From Verminephrobacter eiseniae EF01-2 (GTDB taxonomy: Bacteria > Pseudomonadota > Gammaproteobacteria > Burkholderiales > Burkholderiaceae_C), in the NCBI RefSeq assembly GCF_000015565.1, contig NC_008786.1:1612001-1676000 (forward strand): a stretch of 64,000 bases of DNA. The letters run 5' to 3'. Made by a program: the position numbers and the translations under genes. Shown here one piece after another: positions 38,669 through 47,251 of the stretch. Within the stretch, counting starts at the first letter, position 1, and every line of letters begins with the position of its first letter. Under the pieces are notes generated by a model, which saw only the letters and a list, made by a program, of their open reading frames with translations, was not told the origin of the DNA and made no database searches.

Positions 38669-39427
38669 TCAAGGCGCACTTGAGGTCAGCCAGTCGAGGC
38701 AGTTCAGCCAGAGTCTGGCACTGCCGCTCCAGTCGGAAAATTCCGGCGGCAGCCAGTGATGCGACATGTCGCTCATCCAGGCCAACGTGCGCCCCTTGCC
38801 GTATTCGCCTGCCACGAGCAGCGGATGTCCGGTATCGGGGACGGTCGCAATGACGGTAGCCCCGGGTTTGGCCTGCACTTCGTTGTAGCCAAGCAGGTGC
38901 GGCCATGTGCTGCCCAGCCCGCTGACCACGGGATGCGCGGCGACAATCTGCGGCGCGAAGCCTTCCGGCACTTCGACGCGGTCGTCATAGGGCAGGCAGG
39001 TCACCGGGAGCACTTCTTCGACCGGCGTATTGTGAAAGCGCGCACTGCCATTGATGCCTTGAAAGCTCAGGTAGCCGCCTATCATCATCAGGCTGCGGCC
39101 GGCCGCCACGTATTCGCGCAAGAGCTTCAGGCGGTTCGGGGTGCGCTGGCTCCTCATCCAGGTGTCGGGATGCAGCAGCAGCGTGTTGGCCCCGATGTCG
39201 GACAAGAGGATGGCGTCATAGGCGAGCAGACCTGCGAGCGTGGCCGGAAAATCTTCCTGGGCTTCGTGGTTGGGCATGTGCCTGACCGAGTAGCGGCTGT
39301 CTTTCATCGCGTCGAGAAAGAGCTTTGCGCCATGGTGGTGTGTCACCGTCGGAAACTGGTCGAAACCTTTGATGTGTGTCGACATGCTGGTCCAGCTTTC
39401 CCCTGCGAGCAAGATGGCTTGGGTCAT
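38669..39427 (-). CDS. Glutamine amidotransferase-like (ThuA/DUF1355-type) protein
   Basis: This 252-aa protein has the class I amidotransferase-like fold: MTQAILLAGESWTSMSTHIK, LSDIGANTLLL, and GRSLMMIGGYLSFQG. The usual nucleophile Cys is not obvious at the elbow (MIGGYLSF), so it may bind rather than hydrolyse. It sits inside a carbohydrate operon, a setting in which such proteins recur. Confidence 0.7.
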   Translation of the reverse strand: MTQAILLAGESWTSMSTHIKGFDQFPTVTHHHGAKLFLDAMKDSRYSVRHMPNHEAQEDFPATLAGLLAYDAILLSDIGANTLLLHPDTWMRSQRTPNRLKLLREYVAAGRSLMMIGGYLSFQGINGSARFHNTPVEEVLPVTCLPYDDRVEVPEGFAPQIVAAHPVVSGLGSTWPHLLGYNEVQAKPGATVIATVPDTGHPLLVAGEYGKGRTLAWMSDMSHHWLPPEFSDWSGSARLWLNCLDWLTSSAP

Positions 39428-39460
39428 TACCTCTCCTGTGAAATGGATTGCGGCGCAGTG

Positions 39461-40534
39461 TCAAGAAAAAACCTTGGCCGGATTGGTGATCATCAGCGTT
39501 TCGATCTGTTCATCCGTCACGCCGTGGCGACGCAGCCTCGGCACGAAATATTTCAGAATGTAGCCATAGCCGTGACCGCCGTAGCAGGTCAGCATGGTCT
39601 TGAGAAAGACATCCTGCGACATGAGCAGCCGGTCGATGAAGCCGGCATCGATCAATGCCTTGATCGCGCGGGCGTTTTCCTGGTCCGACGGCGATTGCGC
39701 ATCCTCGTCTGCGTAGTAATACTCCATGCCGATCATGTCGTACTCGAGCCATGCGCCGCGCCGCGCGAGCGCGTGCTGATATGCCGTGTCCATGTGGCTT
39801 GGGTTCATGTGGCACAGCACGGTGTGGTTCAGATCGGCACCTTCTGCTTCGATGATGTCCAGCACACGATGCCCATGCCGCGCCCAGCCCGGCAGATGAA
39901 TGGACAGTGGCACGCCGGTGGCGGCAGCAGCGCGCGCGGCGGCGCGCAGCGATTTTTTTTCGTTGGCGGTGAAACTTGCCGACACGCCGATTTCGCCGAT
40001 CAGTCCGGCGACCACAGCGGGCTTTGCGTCTGCGCCACCGACATCGAAAATCAATTGTGCCGCCAGTTCATCGATCGATTTCTGGCTGACATAGGCGGGG
40101 TGCGAAGGCTCCAGATAAAAGCCGGTTGACATCACGATGTTCAGTCCGGTGCGCCGCGCAATTTTCTGCAATGCCGATGGATCGCGGCCCATGCCGAGGT
40201 TGGTCGGGTCGACGACGGTATCGCCGCCCAGTTCGCGAAAGCGCATCAACTCATCGATCGCAAGCTCGGCGTCGAAAAGCTGGCAGTTGTCGCGGTTCAT
40301 GAGTGGATTCATCCGCAGCGCACCGAGAATGCCGATGTGCACTTTCTGCTCGCCGATATGGCGCTCTGCGCAGCACGACGATGGCTGCCACTTGCCGGAT
40401 GCATCGAGCAAAATGTGTTCGTGCATGAGCGTCACGCCCATCCGTTCGACGGGCAAGGGGCCAAGCACCGTCATCACATGACCGCTCTTGACACCAACCG
40501 GCAATGGCTCAGCATGGCGGAAGAGGGAGTTCAT
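39461..40534 (-). CDS. Phosphotriesterase-family hydrolase (probable lactonase)
   Basis: This 357-aa metal-dependent amidohydrolase-superfamily protein has the binuclear ligands in order: HEH (residues 38-40), a bridging Glu in LIGEIG (~181), SIHLPG, HMNPSH, and a final Asp in MSQD. Glu rather than carboxylated Lys is seen in the Php-type branch, many of which open sugar lactones. ATG 40534 overlaps the permease stop by 4 bp (ATGA). The larger frame running into the permease is a shadow. Confidence 0.87.
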   Translation of the reverse strand: MNSLFRHAEPLPVGVKSGHVMTVLGPLPVERMGVTLMHEHILLDASGKWQPSSCCAERHIGEQKVHIGILGALRMNPLMNRDNCQLFDAELAIDELMRFRELGGDTVVDPTNLGMGRDPSALQKIARRTGLNIVMSTGFYLEPSHPAYVSQKSIDELAAQLIFDVGGADAKPAVVAGLIGEIGVSASFTANEKKSLRAAARAAAATGVPLSIHLPGWARHGHRVLDIIEAEGADLNHTVLCHMNPSHMDTAYQHALARRGAWLEYDMIGMEYYYADEDAQSPSDQENARAIKALIDAGFIDRLLMSQDVFLKTMLTCYGGHGYGYILKYFVPRLRRHGVTDEQIETLMITNPAKVFS

Positions 40535-41499
40535 TGTTTTGGCTGCGAGGTGAAAATGCGCGTGTTCATCCAGATTGCCAGAAGCATGATCGCGCCCTGG
40601 ATGATCTGCGTATAGAACGGCGATACGTGGATCAGGATCAGGCCATTGCCGAGCACGGCGATGCTCAGTGCGCCGAGCAAGGTGCCGACGATGGTGCCGC
40701 GGCCACCGAACAGATTGGTGCCGCCGAGCACCACCGCAGCGATCACGGCAAGCTCGAAACCGACGCCTTGGTTGGACGAGCCGCTGCCAAGCCGGGCCGT
40801 GGTGATGAGACCGGCCAACCCCGCCGCCGCGCCGCTGAGGATGTAGACTTTCAGCGTCACGATGCGCACCTTGACGCCGGCGCGGCGCACACCCTCGCTG
40901 TTGGTGCCGATGCCGACCACGTAGCGGCCAAAGCGCATGTGGCGCAGCGCCACCCATCCGGCGCATAGCGTCAATATGGCGATCAGCGCGGGCAGCGGCA
41001 CGCCGAACAGGTGTCCGCGTCCGAGTTGAACGAACCAGCCGATGTCCCTGACCGGCACCGAATAGCCTTGCGTGATGAGCAACGCGATGCCGCGCACGAC
41101 CGACAAGGTGCCCAGCGTCACGATGAAGGCTGGCATGCCGGCCCAGGCAATAAAGTAGCCGTTGAGCGCGCCGATCGATGCGCCGAGCAGCACGCCGCCG
41201 AGCAGCACGACGATGTCTGGCACGTCGGCCTGCAACGCAATGGCCGCGAGCGCGCCAACCAGCGCAAGCGTCGAACCGATCGACAGGTCGATGCCGCCGG
41301 TGGTGATCACCAGCGTCATGGCGGTGGCCACGATCAGCAGTGGCGCGCTCTGCCGCAGCACATTGAGCAGATTGCCCGCGCTCAGGAAGGTATCGGTGGC
41401 CACACTGAAGGCAAGCACACAGCAGATGAAGAAGACGGCGATGCTGGCCACGCCGGCATGGCGCAGATGCCGCAGATGCTGGAATGGCCGCGCTGTCAT
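40531..41499 (-). CDS. Sugar ABC transporter permease (RbsC-type)
   Basis: This 322-aa membrane protein with about 8-10 hydrophobic segments shows the family marks TTGGIDLSIGS, LNGYFIAWAGMPAFIVTLGT and VVLGGTNLFGGRGT. It forms the channel for the binding protein (42334) and ATPase (41502). It ends in an ATGA overlap with the hydrolase gene. Confidence 0.93.
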   Translation of the reverse strand: MTARPFQHLRHLRHAGVASIAVFFICCVLAFSVATDTFLSAGNLLNVLRQSAPLLIVATAMTLVITTGGIDLSIGSTLALVGALAAIALQADVPDIVVLLGGVLLGASIGALNGYFIAWAGMPAFIVTLGTLSVVRGIALLITQGYSVPVRDIGWFVQLGRGHLFGVPLPALIAILTLCAGWVALRHMRFGRYVVGIGTNSEGVRRAGVKVRIVTLKVYILSGAAAGLAGLITTARLGSGSSNQGVGFELAVIAAVVLGGTNLFGGRGTIVGTLLGALSIAVLGNGLILIHVSPFYTQIIQGAIMLLAIWMNTRIFTSQPKQ

Positions 41500-41501
41500 G
41501 A

Positions 41502-42299
41502 TCAGGCCAGGGCGCGCGCCGAACGCGCACTGAATTTACGCCCGACGATCAGGTCGACGATTTCTTCCAGATTGGTCTCGCCGATTTTTCGGTCTGCTAT
41601 GTTTTGTCCCTCGTACATCACGCTGATGCGGTCGCAGACGAGAAACAGGTCTTGCAGACGATGGCTGATCAGAATCACGCTCACACCACGTCGGCTGACG
41701 GTGTGCACCAGTTCAAGCACCGCCTCGACTTCGGCCACGGCGAGCGCGGCGGTCGGTTCGTCCATGATCAGCACTTTCGGGTCGAAGGAGACCGCGCGCG
41801 AAATGGCAATCGCCTGCCGCTGACCGCCGGACAGGTTTTCGACATCGAGCCGGGTGTTGGGAATGCGAATGCCAAGGCCGCGGAGCATCTCCTGCGCGTC
41901 GCGGTGCATCCTGGCGTGATCGAGCAGCGGCACGCCCAGTACGCGCCGCATTGGTTCGCGCCCCAAAAACAGATTGCCTGCCATGTCGATGGTGTCGCAT
42001 AGCGACAGGTCCTGATAGACCATTTCGATGTGGTGCGCGCGCGCCTCGCCAGGGCCGCTGAAGTGCACCGGCTGGCCGTCGATTTCAATGCGCCCGCTAT
42101 CGGGAATGAGCGCGCCTGACAGCACTTTCGATACCGTCGATTTGCCTGCGCCGTTGTCGCCGACCAGTCCGAGCACTTCACCCGGCGCCACTTCCAGATT
42201 CACCCCGCGCAACGACTGCACGGCACCGAAACTCTTGGTGATGTTCTCCATGCGCACACGCGCAGGCTTTGCCTCATTGCTCACTGCCGCGTTGCTCAT
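41502..42299 (-). CDS. Sugar ABC transporter ATP-binding protein
   Basis: This 265-aa single nucleotide-binding domain has Walker A GDNGAGKST, signature LSGGQRQAI, Walker B VLIMDEPTAAL, and the switch His in ISHRL. RbsA-type proteins usually carry two such domains; this one has one, as in the FrcA subgroup, so it likely works as a homodimer. I chose ATG 42299 because the AAGGA site is 7-8 nt upstream; an ATG two codons earlier is possible. Confidence 0.92.
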   Translation of the reverse strand: MSNAAVSNEAKPARVRMENITKSFGAVQSLRGVNLEVAPGEVLGLVGDNGAGKSTVSKVLSGALIPDSGRIEIDGQPVHFSGPGEARAHHIEMVYQDLSLCDTIDMAGNLFLGREPMRRVLGVPLLDHARMHRDAQEMLRGLGIRIPNTRLDVENLSGGQRQAIAISRAVSFDPKVLIMDEPTAALAVAEVEAVLELVHTVSRRGVSVILISHRLQDLFLVCDRISVMYEGQNIADRKIGETNLEEIVDLIVGRKFSARSARALA

Positions 42300-42333
42300 G
42301 CGCATTTCCTTCAAAAACCGCGACCTCGCGGCC

Positions 42334-43272
42334 TTACCTGAAGATCGCCCGGTATTGGTGGACATTCTCTTTCGTCACTATCGTGACCGGCACCGAGATG
42401 TTCTTTTCAACCGCCTGTTTGTTGATCAGTTTGATGGCTGCGCCGACTGCGGCGCGCCCTTCGCCTTCGGGATCTTGCTGCACGACGGCGGCGACCAGGC
42501 CGGCATCGATGCCCTTGATCGCCTGCGCGCTCAAATCCCAGCCGACGATTTTCAGGCGAGCGCCTTGGGCTGCGGCCACCAAGCCGATCAATGCGGGTTC
42601 GCCGGTCGCGTAGACGATCTGCAAGCCAGGATTGCCGGAAATCAGGTTTTCAGCCGCCGTCTGTGCCTGATCCTGCACGTTCTGGCCATCCACTATCGAT
42701 ACGATCTTCGCGCCTGGCACGCTTGCCAGCCCGGCTTTGAAGCCGTCCAGACGCACGTTCTGAATGAAAGAGTTCAGCGCGCCCACGACGCCGACCTGCG
42801 CCTTGCCGCCAAGCGTTTTACTGATGTAGTTTGCCGTGTGCTTGCCGATATCCACGCCAACCTTGTAGTTGTCCACGCCGACCTGCGCGGCGTTGTCGCC
42901 ATCCACGATGGCGTCGATGGTGACGACTGGAATGCCGGCCTTCCTGGCTTCGCTGATGGCCGGTTTGATACCGTTGACATCGATCGCAGCAACCAAGATG
43001 GCATCGACCTTTTGCTGAATGTAGGTCTCGATGGCGTTGGTTTGAGCGCTCGGATCATTGTTGGCGTTATGGATCACCAGATCGACACCGGCTGCTTTCG
43101 CCGCCGCTCGAGCACCCTGGTTCATCTGGATGAAAAAAAGCGCTTCCTGATTGATTTGCACCAGCGCAATTTTCTTCCGGTCTGCCGCAAAGCCCGCTGA
43201 ACCGAAGATGGATAGCGCCAGGAAAGCCACAGCGGCAACGGTGGTCCGGCGCAAGGATGGAACTGCACTCAT
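42334..43272 (-). CDS. Periplasmic sugar-binding protein
   Basis: This 312-aa type I periplasmic binding protein has a signal peptide (cleavage near GFAA|DRKK, residue ~30). Blocks include IALVQINQEALFFIQMNQGA and IPVVTIDAIVDGDNAAQVGVDN. ATG 43272 has a strong AAAGGGG site. It is the first gene of the operon, 85 bp downstream of a LacI-type operator. Confidence 0.93.
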   Translation of the reverse strand: MSAVPSLRRTTVAAVAFLALSIFGSAGFAADRKKIALVQINQEALFFIQMNQGARAAAKAAGVDLVIHNANNDPSAQTNAIETYIQQKVDAILVAAIDVNGIKPAISEARKAGIPVVTIDAIVDGDNAAQVGVDNYKVGVDIGKHTANYISKTLGGKAQVGVVGALNSFIQNVRLDGFKAGLASVPGAKIVSIVDGQNVQDQAQTAAENLISGNPGLQIVYATGEPALIGLVAAAQGARLKIVGWDLSAQAIKGIDAGLVAAVVQQDPEGEGRAAVGAAIKLINKQAVEKNISVPVTIVTKENVHQYRAIFR

Positions 43273-43356
43273 CGAAATCCCCTTTCTGGATGTGTGGCAC
43301 GCACGTCCGGGAACGCCGCGCCGTCTGCACCACCGGCATGGCATCGCAGCATGTTT

Positions 43357-43370
43357 GTAAACCGGTTTAC
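43357..43370. promoter_or_regulatory. LacI/GalR-family operator
   Basis: The perfect 14-bp palindrome GTAAACCGGTTTAC with central CG is the shape bound by LacI/GalR regulators. It lies between the regulator gene and the binding-protein start, so the regulator at 43413 is the likely binder and the sugar its inducer (inference). Confidence 0.8.
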
Positions 43371-43412
43371 CATCAGCTTATGCGGAGCGCATGTGGATGT
43401 CAATCGTTTCCC

Positions 43413-44459
43413 TCAATCGGCGTTTGACAGGGGTTTCTTGCGCGGCGGCGCCACGGAAGCGCGTTCGATCAGGCGCACCGGCAGCCGCTGAACCGGCGCT
43501 CCCGTTGCCGGGGCAGGGCTGTGGTCGGCCAGCATGGCCAGCAGGATGGCGACGCCAGCGCTGCCCATCTCACGCGCGGATTGCTTGAGCGTGGTGATCG
43601 GCGGCATCAGCAGGCTGGCAAATTCCATGTCGTCGAAGCCGACGATCGACATGTCGCCTGGCACGTCCAGGCCGCAGTCGCGCAGCGTCTCCAGCATGCC
43701 GACCGCCAGGTAATCACTGCCCGCGAATATGGCAGTCGGGGCATCGTCGCGGGCGACGAGCTCTGCCGCAGCGGTCTGACCGAAGCGGCGCTCGTAGCTT
43801 CCAAACAGCACCAGCGAGGCGTCGAACGGAATGTGCGCGGTGTCAAGCGCGCGCCGATAGCCCGCCAGGCGTTCGCGCACGGTGAACAGCGCTGCCGGCC
43901 CGGTGACATGCGCAATGCGGGTGTGACCGGCGTCGAGCAAATGCCGCGTGGCCAGATAGCCGCCTTCGATGTTGTCGACGAAGACCTTCGGGATGTCCAC
44001 TCCCGGCACATCCTCATCGATCAGGACGATGTTGCTGCGCTCGCCGATCAGTTTGCCAAGCGAGCCGTCGTCTGGGCGATTGGTCGCAAAAATCAGGCCG
44101 TCGAGGTGTTGTGTGTCGAGCCAACCCAGATAGAGCGCTTCGCGCGCAAGTTGGTTGCGCGTGATGCACAAGGCCAGACCAAAGCCGCCTTCAAATGCCG
44201 CTTGCTCAACCGCATCGGCCAGTTCGGCAAAGAAGGGATTGGCGACATCCGGCATGACCAAGCCGATCATCTCGCTGCTGCCGATGCTCAAGCGACGTGC
44301 CAGACTGTTTTGCCGATAATTGAGCGCAAGCACCGCGTCGTCGATGCGCCGCCTGGTTTCTTGCGGCAAGTCGAGGGTGCCGTTGAGATAACGTGAGACG
44401 GTTGCCTTGGACACCTTTGCCAACGCAGCAATATCGCGGATCGTGGAGGCTTTGGCCAA
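43413..44459 (-). CDS. LacI-family transcriptional regulator
   Basis: This 348-aa regulator has an N-terminal helix-turn-helix and hinge (STIRDIAALAKVSKATVSRY, then LNYRQNSLARRL) and a C-terminal periplasmic-binding-like sensor (IGLVMPDVANPFFAELADAVE ... SIVGFDDMEFASLLMPP). No ATG fits: the frame opens with TTG 44459, or GTG 44501. The upstream DNA is a broken transposase, so its original promoter or start may have been altered. It probably represses the operon at 36852-43272. Confidence 0.88.
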   Translation of the reverse strand: MAKASTIRDIAALAKVSKATVSRYLNGTLDLPQETRRRIDDAVLALNYRQNSLARRLSIGSSEMIGLVMPDVANPFFAELADAVEQAAFEGGFGLALCITRNQLAREALYLGWLDTQHLDGLIFATNRPDDGSLGKLIGERSNIVLIDEDVPGVDIPKVFVDNIEGGYLATRHLLDAGHTRIAHVTGPAALFTVRERLAGYRRALDTAHIPFDASLVLFGSYERRFGQTAAAELVARDDAPTAIFAGSDYLAVGMLETLRDCGLDVPGDMSIVGFDDMEFASLLMPPITTLKQSAREMGSAGVAILLAMLADHSPAPATGAPVQRLPVRLIERASVAPPRKKPLSNAD

Positions 44460-44493
44460 GTGAGGTTTCCGGGGAGTGATTGGGAGCCGAGGT

Positions 44494-45186
44494 TTATCCA
44501 CAAATACAAGCGCGCAAGCGCACCTTCGTGCAGCGCAGCGCCAGCCGTGCAGTGCGTGCCGGTTTCCGGGTGTTCGCACTCGCCGGCACCAGCAAGTCGG
44601 TTTCTCCCGGCACGGGTGTGCCCAGAACGGTTTGCCACAGGTACTGCTCTTCATGCTCAACCCGCCGGTTCCAGGCCGCCCGGACCAGCGAGTCGACACC
44701 TTCGATGCGCTGCGCCATGAATACGTCGTAGATGTCGCCTTCCCGATCACTGATGCCAACGATGTGCGTGTCTTTGCAGTGGGCCTCGAGGGCTACCAGT
44801 CGTTCATGGCCTGCGCGCCATTTCACGCTTTCCTTGTCCGCAATGGGCAGTTTCTTGCGCTTTGTCCTCTTGCCCGATTCTTCGGCTGCTCGAACCCAGG
44901 TCTTCATGCCCAGCACACCGAGGGGCAGGCCCTCGGGGCTGACGGCCAATTGGCTGTGAATCATGAAACCATGTCGGTTACCGCCGGTGCCCAGCCCCAG
45001 TCCTTCGGTGGCCGGCAAATGCGTCAAATTGAACTCGCTCGTGTCCTGCGATATTTTTCTGGCCAGCACCGCCAGGCGTTGTGTGAGCCGGGCATCCCCG
45101 AAGTCGGCCTCTCCAAATTCGTCATCTGCCCAATCGTTGCTTTGCGTTCTGGCCGTCAAGTTTATCCCTCGTTCGTGAACTGTCAT
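44494..45186 (-). pseudogene. Degenerate IS4-family transposase
   Basis: The frame from ATG 45186 starts like IS4/Tn5-type transposases (NDWADDEFGEADFGDARLTQ). It then jumps from KISQ straight to DTSEFNLTHLPATEGLG, skipping roughly 60-80 residues that normally lie between. It keeps the EGLPLGVLGMKTW and DREGDIYDVF blocks and ends early at CICG. At ~230 aa versus ~450 aa for the family it lacks the C-terminal catalytic Glu region, so it cannot be active. No terminal repeats were found. Confidence 0.85.
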
Positions 45187-45652
45187 CATACAAAGCCAAC
45201 ATCGTCCGACACCGCTTACAACCCCCTTCAAGCCTGAGCTGGCCTGCGGTGCGGAGTTGTGGGGAAACCTCAGGGTCATGGGCGGGGTGATCGGCTACGA
45301 CGCAACGCCGCAAAAAATGACACCCACCATCTCGTTTACCTGCAACTTCATCCGATCGGCCATGCTGGGTGACAGCGTGATCGCCAGTGGATCGTCGCAC
45401 TCGGCGGTGTGGTCGGTGCGGGCTATGCACTGTTCGGGGTGCTGGCAGCGTCTGGTCTGCTGTATGAGAAATCGCGACTGAGGACCGTATTCACAGGTCA
45501 GGTTGCGCTTCAGAGAAGGGCTTAGGGTCCATGGGGAGTCCCCGAACGGGCGCAGCGGTGCCGGGGTATAAAAATTAGAATCACCGGTTCAGGCGCTGCC
45601 CGCTGCGGCAGCGGTCGCAGTAGATGCCAACACTTGAACCAATGACCTCCGC
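45187..45652. other. Intergenic region with probable gene debris
   Basis: There is no supported gene. A plus-strand stretch near 45390-45480 reads as a hydrophobic peptide (VALGGVVGAGYALFGVLAAS) without a start, perhaps the end of a lost membrane gene. A TATAAAAAT at ~45569 may belong to a promoter for the next gene, but no -35 stands out. Confidence 0.45.
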
Positions 45653-46261
45653 ATGGACCTCTTGATCCTGGCAATCCTGATTGCCGCCGGCACCTTCATG
45701 CTCAACGCCAAGGAGCAGCGCAAGCGCATCGTGCTGCTGGGCCGCCATCTGGCCAACTACCAGATCGAGCAGCTGATGCAAGCCCTGACCGATGGCTATC
45801 TGCGCGCCCTGGGTGAAAGCACCGATGAGCGGCGCAGCCAGATCTGGAGTCTGCTCGGCACCACCGAGTCACAGCTGAGCGAGCAGTTTGACCTGTTTGC
45901 CGCCGACTTTGCCAAAGTGGACAAGGCCCACACCCATGTCAGCCGCCTGGCGCTGCCGATTCCGTTTGCCGAAAAGATTTTCCCCGGACGGACCTTCGAC
46001 ATGCGCCGGGTGCTGTCCATCCACGCCCGTGGCATTGCGCATGTGGTGCACAACACCGATCATCTGTCGCCCAAGGAGCGGGCCTACATGATGACGGCCG
46101 AGCTGTTTTTGATGCAGCACAGTTGCCACTGGTTTTGCAAATCCAAGGCGGTGGCCACGGCCCGCATGCTGGCGCACCATCAGACACCGCATGGGCAGTT
46201 GATCGCGTCGGTGTCGGCGCAGACGCGCAAGGCTTATCTGGCGCTGATCGGCGGCGGCTGA
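45653..46261 (+). CDS. Conserved hypothetical protein with N-terminal membrane anchor
   Basis: This 202-aa protein has residues 2-17 hydrophobic (DLLILAILIAAGTFML) and the rest soluble and helical with several His and Cys (HSCHWFCKSK). I do not recognise the family. The clean codon use and length suggest a real gene. It is convergent with the phosphatase gene downstream. Confidence 0.7.
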   Translation: MDLLILAILIAAGTFMLNAKEQRKRIVLLGRHLANYQIEQLMQALTDGYLRALGESTDERRSQIWSLLGTTESQLSEQFDLFAADFAKVDKAHTHVSRLALPIPFAEKIFPGRTFDMRRVLSIHARGIAHVVHNTDHLSPKERAYMMTAELFLMQHSCHWFCKSKAVATARMLAHHQTPHGQLIASVSAQTRKAYLALIGGG

Positions 46262-46280
46262 ACGGCGGCGGCGCCCGCCA

Positions 46281-46952
46281 TCAGCGCACCAGCAGTCTGG
46301 CTTGGTCGTACACCGGCTGTGCGGGCAGATCCGCCAGATGCCGGGTGTCGGCCCAGTGCAGCACTTGCAGCGCATCGCCATCGACCCGCACGCGGCTCAG
46401 GCCCGCATTGGGGATGTCGCTCTGGCGCGGGCCGGCCAGCCCTTGGCCATGGGCGGTGCGCCAGATCATGTCCAGCACGCCGCCGTGGGTCACGACCAGC
46501 ACCGTCTTGCCCGCATGTTGCTGCGCGATGCGGCGCACGGCGCCCATCACGCGGGTGTGGAACTGGCGCGTGGTCTCGCCGCCGGGCATGCCGGAGTCGG
46601 CATCGAAGCGCAGCCATCGGGCCCAGGCGTCGGCGTGCGCGGCCTTGATGTCGTCCACCCGCATACCGTCGACCACGCCAAAGTCCTGCTCGCGCAAGCT
46701 GCTGTCGGTCAGCGTTTCGATGCAGGCCTGCGGAAACAGCACCTGCAGGCTCGGCTGCGCTGTCTGCCGGGTGCGCACCAGGTCGCTGCAGATCAGGTGG
46801 TCTACCACCGGGCGCTCTGCGGCCAGGCGTTCGGCCAGGCGGCGGGACTGCTCATGGCCCAGGGAATTGAGGGCCACATCCACCTGCCCCTGAAAGCGCA
46901 GTTCGCGGTTCCAGTCGGTCTCTCCGTGGCGGATCAGGATCAGTTCGGTCAT
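46281..46952 (-). CDS. Histidine phosphatase family protein
   Basis: This 223-aa paralogue of the protein at 24168 has RHGETDWN near the N-terminus and VVTHGGVLDMIWR near the C-terminus. Both end with a WADTRHL segment. Substrate unknown; ATG 46952 fits the family start better than the in-frame codon at 46973. Confidence 0.86.
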   Translation of the reverse strand: MTELILIRHGETDWNRELRFQGQVDVALNSLGHEQSRRLAERLAAERPVVDHLICSDLVRTRQTAQPSLQVLFPQACIETLTDSSLREQDFGVVDGMRVDDIKAAHADAWARWLRFDADSGMPGGETTRQFHTRVMGAVRRIAQQHAGKTVLVVTHGGVLDMIWRTAHGQGLAGPRQSDIPNAGLSRVRVDGDALQVLHWADTRHLADLPAQPVYDQARLLVR

Positions 46953-47251
46953 GCAGCGCATTATCGAATGCATGTCCGTCAGTGCAAGCAGCTTTACGCT
47001 CTGATGCCTATGAACAAAGCGCCATCAGCTATTATTTTGATAACCACTGCGGTCGACAGGGCAGGGGTGGCGGGCCGTTCGAAACCCGCGCGGCAGGCGC
47101 CGCAGCGCTGTGCAGGACGGGGGCTTGCGCAGTATGCCAAGCCGCGATATCTGTTGTTCCGGTTTCTTGTGTGTACAGCCGCCGGGGGCTTTTGCACAAT
47201 CGGGCATACAGGGCCGATGGCAGGTTCTGCCCCACGACCGGAGAGACAAAC

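Noticed and set aside
39461..41530. Apparent 689-aa fusion of permease region and hydrolase
   Set aside because: The first half is out of frame with the real permease (40531-41499); only the last 357 residues match a family, starting at an ATGA overlap.
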